Assembly: GCA_900319355.1 (NCBI GenBank)
Contig: ONOC01000008.1
Coordinates: 1 to 56,626, forward strand
Direction of reading: 5' to 3'
Length of the DNA stretch: 56,626 nt
Source of the DNA: an uncultured Eubacteriales bacterium
GTDB taxonomy: Bacteria; Bacillota; Clostridia; Lachnospirales; Lachnospiraceae
The notes under the pieces were generated by a model. That model made no database searches. It was given only the letters and a program-made list of their open reading frames with translations, and was not told where the DNA came from. Shown piece after piece: positions 55,237-56,626 of the stretch (positions within the stretch are counted from its first letter, which is position 1; the number at the start of each line of letters is the position of its first letter). Both the position numbers and the translations under genes were made by a program.

Positions 55237-55469
55237 CGCGGCTGTACTTCAAAAATACAGGAGTACTCTGAGGACAGAAACCTCTGTTTTTGTATGAAAT
55301 CAGCATCGGGAGAGCATTCGGTTCGCACGCGATGATCCGGGCATGCCGCGATTGCGTTTCCTGTAAAATTGGATTATGATGAAAAAGTATGCAGGATGCT
55401 GGATTCAGGGACGAAACCTCCATCTCCCGTACAGAAATATGATCATATATCAGCAGGAGGTGTGTTTTC
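55237..55469 (+). other. Intergenic region upstream of leuC
   Basis: No gene is seen. A weak hairpin with a T run (CTGAGG/CCTCTG then TTTTT, near 55273-55298) may be a terminator. The leuC promoter follows at 55352-55380, with a ~80-nt leader ending in AGGAGG. Confidence 0.4.
55352..55380 (+). promoter_or_regulatory. Promoter of leuC
   Basis: TTGCGT (55352-55357), 17 bp, TATGAT (55375-55380). Confidence 0.6.
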
Positions 55470-55912
55470 ATGGGAATGACAATGACACAGAAAATCCTGG
55501 CACATGCGGCCGGACTCGAGAGCGTCGAGGCCGGACAGCTGATCGAGGCTGAACTCGATCTGGTGCTGGGCAACGACATCACGACACCGGTAGCCATCGA
55601 TGTCATGGATGGTTTCAGCAGAAAGCAGGTATTTGACCGGGACAGGATTGCGCTTGTCATGGATCATTTTATTCCGAACAAGGACATCAAATCAGCGGAA
55701 CACTGCAAACAGGTCCGTGAATTTGCACATCATTATGACATCACCAATTATTTTGATGTGGGACAGATGGGCATTGAGCATGCGCTTCTTCCGGAAAAAG
55801 GACTTGTCGCGGCCGGCGACGTTGTGATCGGAGCAGATTCCCATACCTGTACTTATGGCGCTCTCGGCGCTTTTTCCACAGGTGTCGGCAGTACGGATAT
55901 GGCTGCGGGCAT
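55470..55912 (+). CDS. leuC: 3-isopropylmalate dehydratase large subunit, N-terminal part only
   Basis: Start of the aconitase-like isomerase of leucine synthesis. About 147 residues match Leu[92 protein letters not shown] and DMAAGM. A full protein has about 420 residues with the iron-sulfur cysteines later; none are here. Just after DMAAGM (near 55912) the sequence changes in frame to an unrelated ABC-ATPase C-terminus and stops at 56195. AGGAGG precedes the ATG. The break is most simply a chimeric assembly join. Confidence 0.88.
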
Positions 55913-56195
55913 GGAAGCCGGCATGCCTGCGATTCTCGCTATTCGCTCCGAGAACATCTCCGTGAGACCGTCGAAGGGTGCTTCGGAAGGTGAGCAGGGT
56001 ATTGTCTCCGGCGTTATTGCACATAAGACCTACCGCGGCCATGCGACCCGACTGGAGGTTACTGGAGCCTTTGCGGAGAGTCTTTTCCCCTCGATTGTCG
56101 GTCGGTGCGATCTATCTGAGGGCGATGAGGTAGAGGTTGAGCTGCCGGCGGATAGCATCTGCGTCTACGTCGAAAAGGGCCAAGACGCAAATTGA
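55913..56195 (+). CDS. C-terminal TOBE domain of a PotA-like ABC transporter ATPase (partial)
   Basis: About 93 residues in frame with the leuC start. [35 protein letters not shown] and the final [19 protein letters not shown] match the TOBE substrate-regulation domain at the end of polyamine or iron ATPases; the ATPase module itself is missing. Codon choice (CAA, CTA, CGG, TCG) differs from the rest of the window, where CAG dominates. It is followed by a solute-binding protein, the natural neighbour of such an ATPase. Confidence 0.75.
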
Positions 56196-56315
56196 TTCAT
56201 CTGGCCGGAATGGTCACTCTGCCGTGTTTTGCAGACGCCTCCCGGTCAGGTTTGAGGCACTACCACCGCATGGGCGGTGTTCGCGTTTTGTATACACGAG
56301 GGAAATGGGGACGGT

Positions 56316-56626
56316 ATGAAAGGCATGACTCGTAGGAACTTCTTGGGACTCTCGGCGGCAAGTGCTGTGGCTCTTGGCTTGGCCGCGTGTGACGATGAGG
56401 AGAGCGCGACTCAGACGAGCGGAGACAGCCCCTCTTCTGGGACTGACTTTGGCGGTGCCGAGCTTGTCGTCGCCACGTGGGGCTGGGCCGAGAACGGCCT
56501 CAAAACCCTTGCTGCAGACTTTGAGTCTACGTACAACTGCAGCATTGTGGTTGACCCGACGAGTGGCAACTCCGACCGCCTTAACAAGCTGATTGCCGAG
56601 AAGCAGGATCCCACTGCTGATGTTGC
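56316..56626 (+). CDS. ABC transporter solute-binding lipoprotein, N-terminal part (cut by window end)
   Basis: 103 residues from ATG 56316 to the window end. The signal peptide MKGMTRRNFLGLSAASAVAL carries a twin-arginine motif (TRRNFLG) and ends in a lipobox GLAAC, predicting Tat export and lipid anchoring. A low-complexity Ser/Thr/Asp linker leads into ELVVATWGWAENGLKTLAADF, typical of polyamine or iron-type binding proteins. Tat lipoproteins of this style are common in Coriobacteriia and other actinobacteria and unusual for Lachnospiraceae, consistent with foreign origin of this end. Confidence 0.82.
   Translation, partial: MKGMTRRNFLGLSAASAVALGLAACDDEESATQTSGDSPSSGTDFGGAELVVATWGWAENGLKTLAADFESTYNCSIVVDPTSGNSDRLNKLIAEKQDPTADV

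Overview
The window looks like a chromosomal segment from a butyrate-producing Firmicute of the class Clostridia, most likely Lachnospiraceae. The grounds are strong AGGAGG-type ribosome binding sites, a class A RNase P RNA, a dgt-dnaG-rpoD operon, a Roseburia-like butyryl-CoA:acetate CoA-transferase, and a thl-crt-hbd-bcd-etfB-etfA cluster. Base composition is moderate, about half GC by eye. Nearly all genes are on the + strand; only tyrA-aroA is on the minus strand.

Layout. 1-5.7 kb: a hairpin-rich leader, pheST, a histidine phosphatase and queA. 5.7-15.4 kb: a butyrate block (CoA-transferase, an NSS-family transporter, thiolase, crotonase, 3-hydroxybutyryl-CoA dehydrogenase, butyryl-CoA dehydrogenase and its electron-transfer flavoprotein), enough to run acetyl-CoA to butyrate. 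15.5-19.2 kb: a heterodimeric ABC exporter. 19.3-21.6 kb (minus): aroA and a damaged tyrA. 22-25.4 kb: an EF-G-like GTPase and ilvE. 25.4-30.9 kb: a PLP decarboxylase, a GH13-like protein lacking catalytic residues, a DUF5662-like protein and aspartate kinase. 31-36.5 kb: pyrH-frr-uppS-cdsA-dxr-rseP. 36.6 kb: tRNA-Leu(AAG). 36.8-44.2 kb: dgt-dnaG-rpoD-trmK-nif3 and a TGS/uridine-kinase fusion. 44.6 kb: rnpB. 45-48 kb: pyrBI and a DUF815 ATPase. 48.2-53.1 kb: pheA, ppx, ppk. 53.2-54.9 kb: ilvN, ilvC. 55.5 kb to the end: a leuC start that turns, in frame, into the C-terminal TOBE domain of a PotA-type ATPase, followed by the start of a twin-arginine solute-binding lipoprotein. The last ~0.7 kb reads like DNA from another, probably actinobacterial, genome.

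The most unusual content is two families of dispersed intergenic repeats. RptA (three copies: 56-194, 5749-5833 and, inverted, 47961-48100) is a chain of hairpins ending in a promoter-like sequence. RptB (two copies: 44242-44454 and 55026-55236) is a ~212-bp fold-back element. In both families, differences between copies often change both sides of a stem together, so pairing is kept; this suggests selection on an RNA or single-stranded DNA fold. Two core genes (hbd and tyrA) carry internal out-of-frame deletions. One EF-G-like protein and one GH13-like protein have altered active-site motifs.

All gene names rest on motif recognition by eye; no database search was run.
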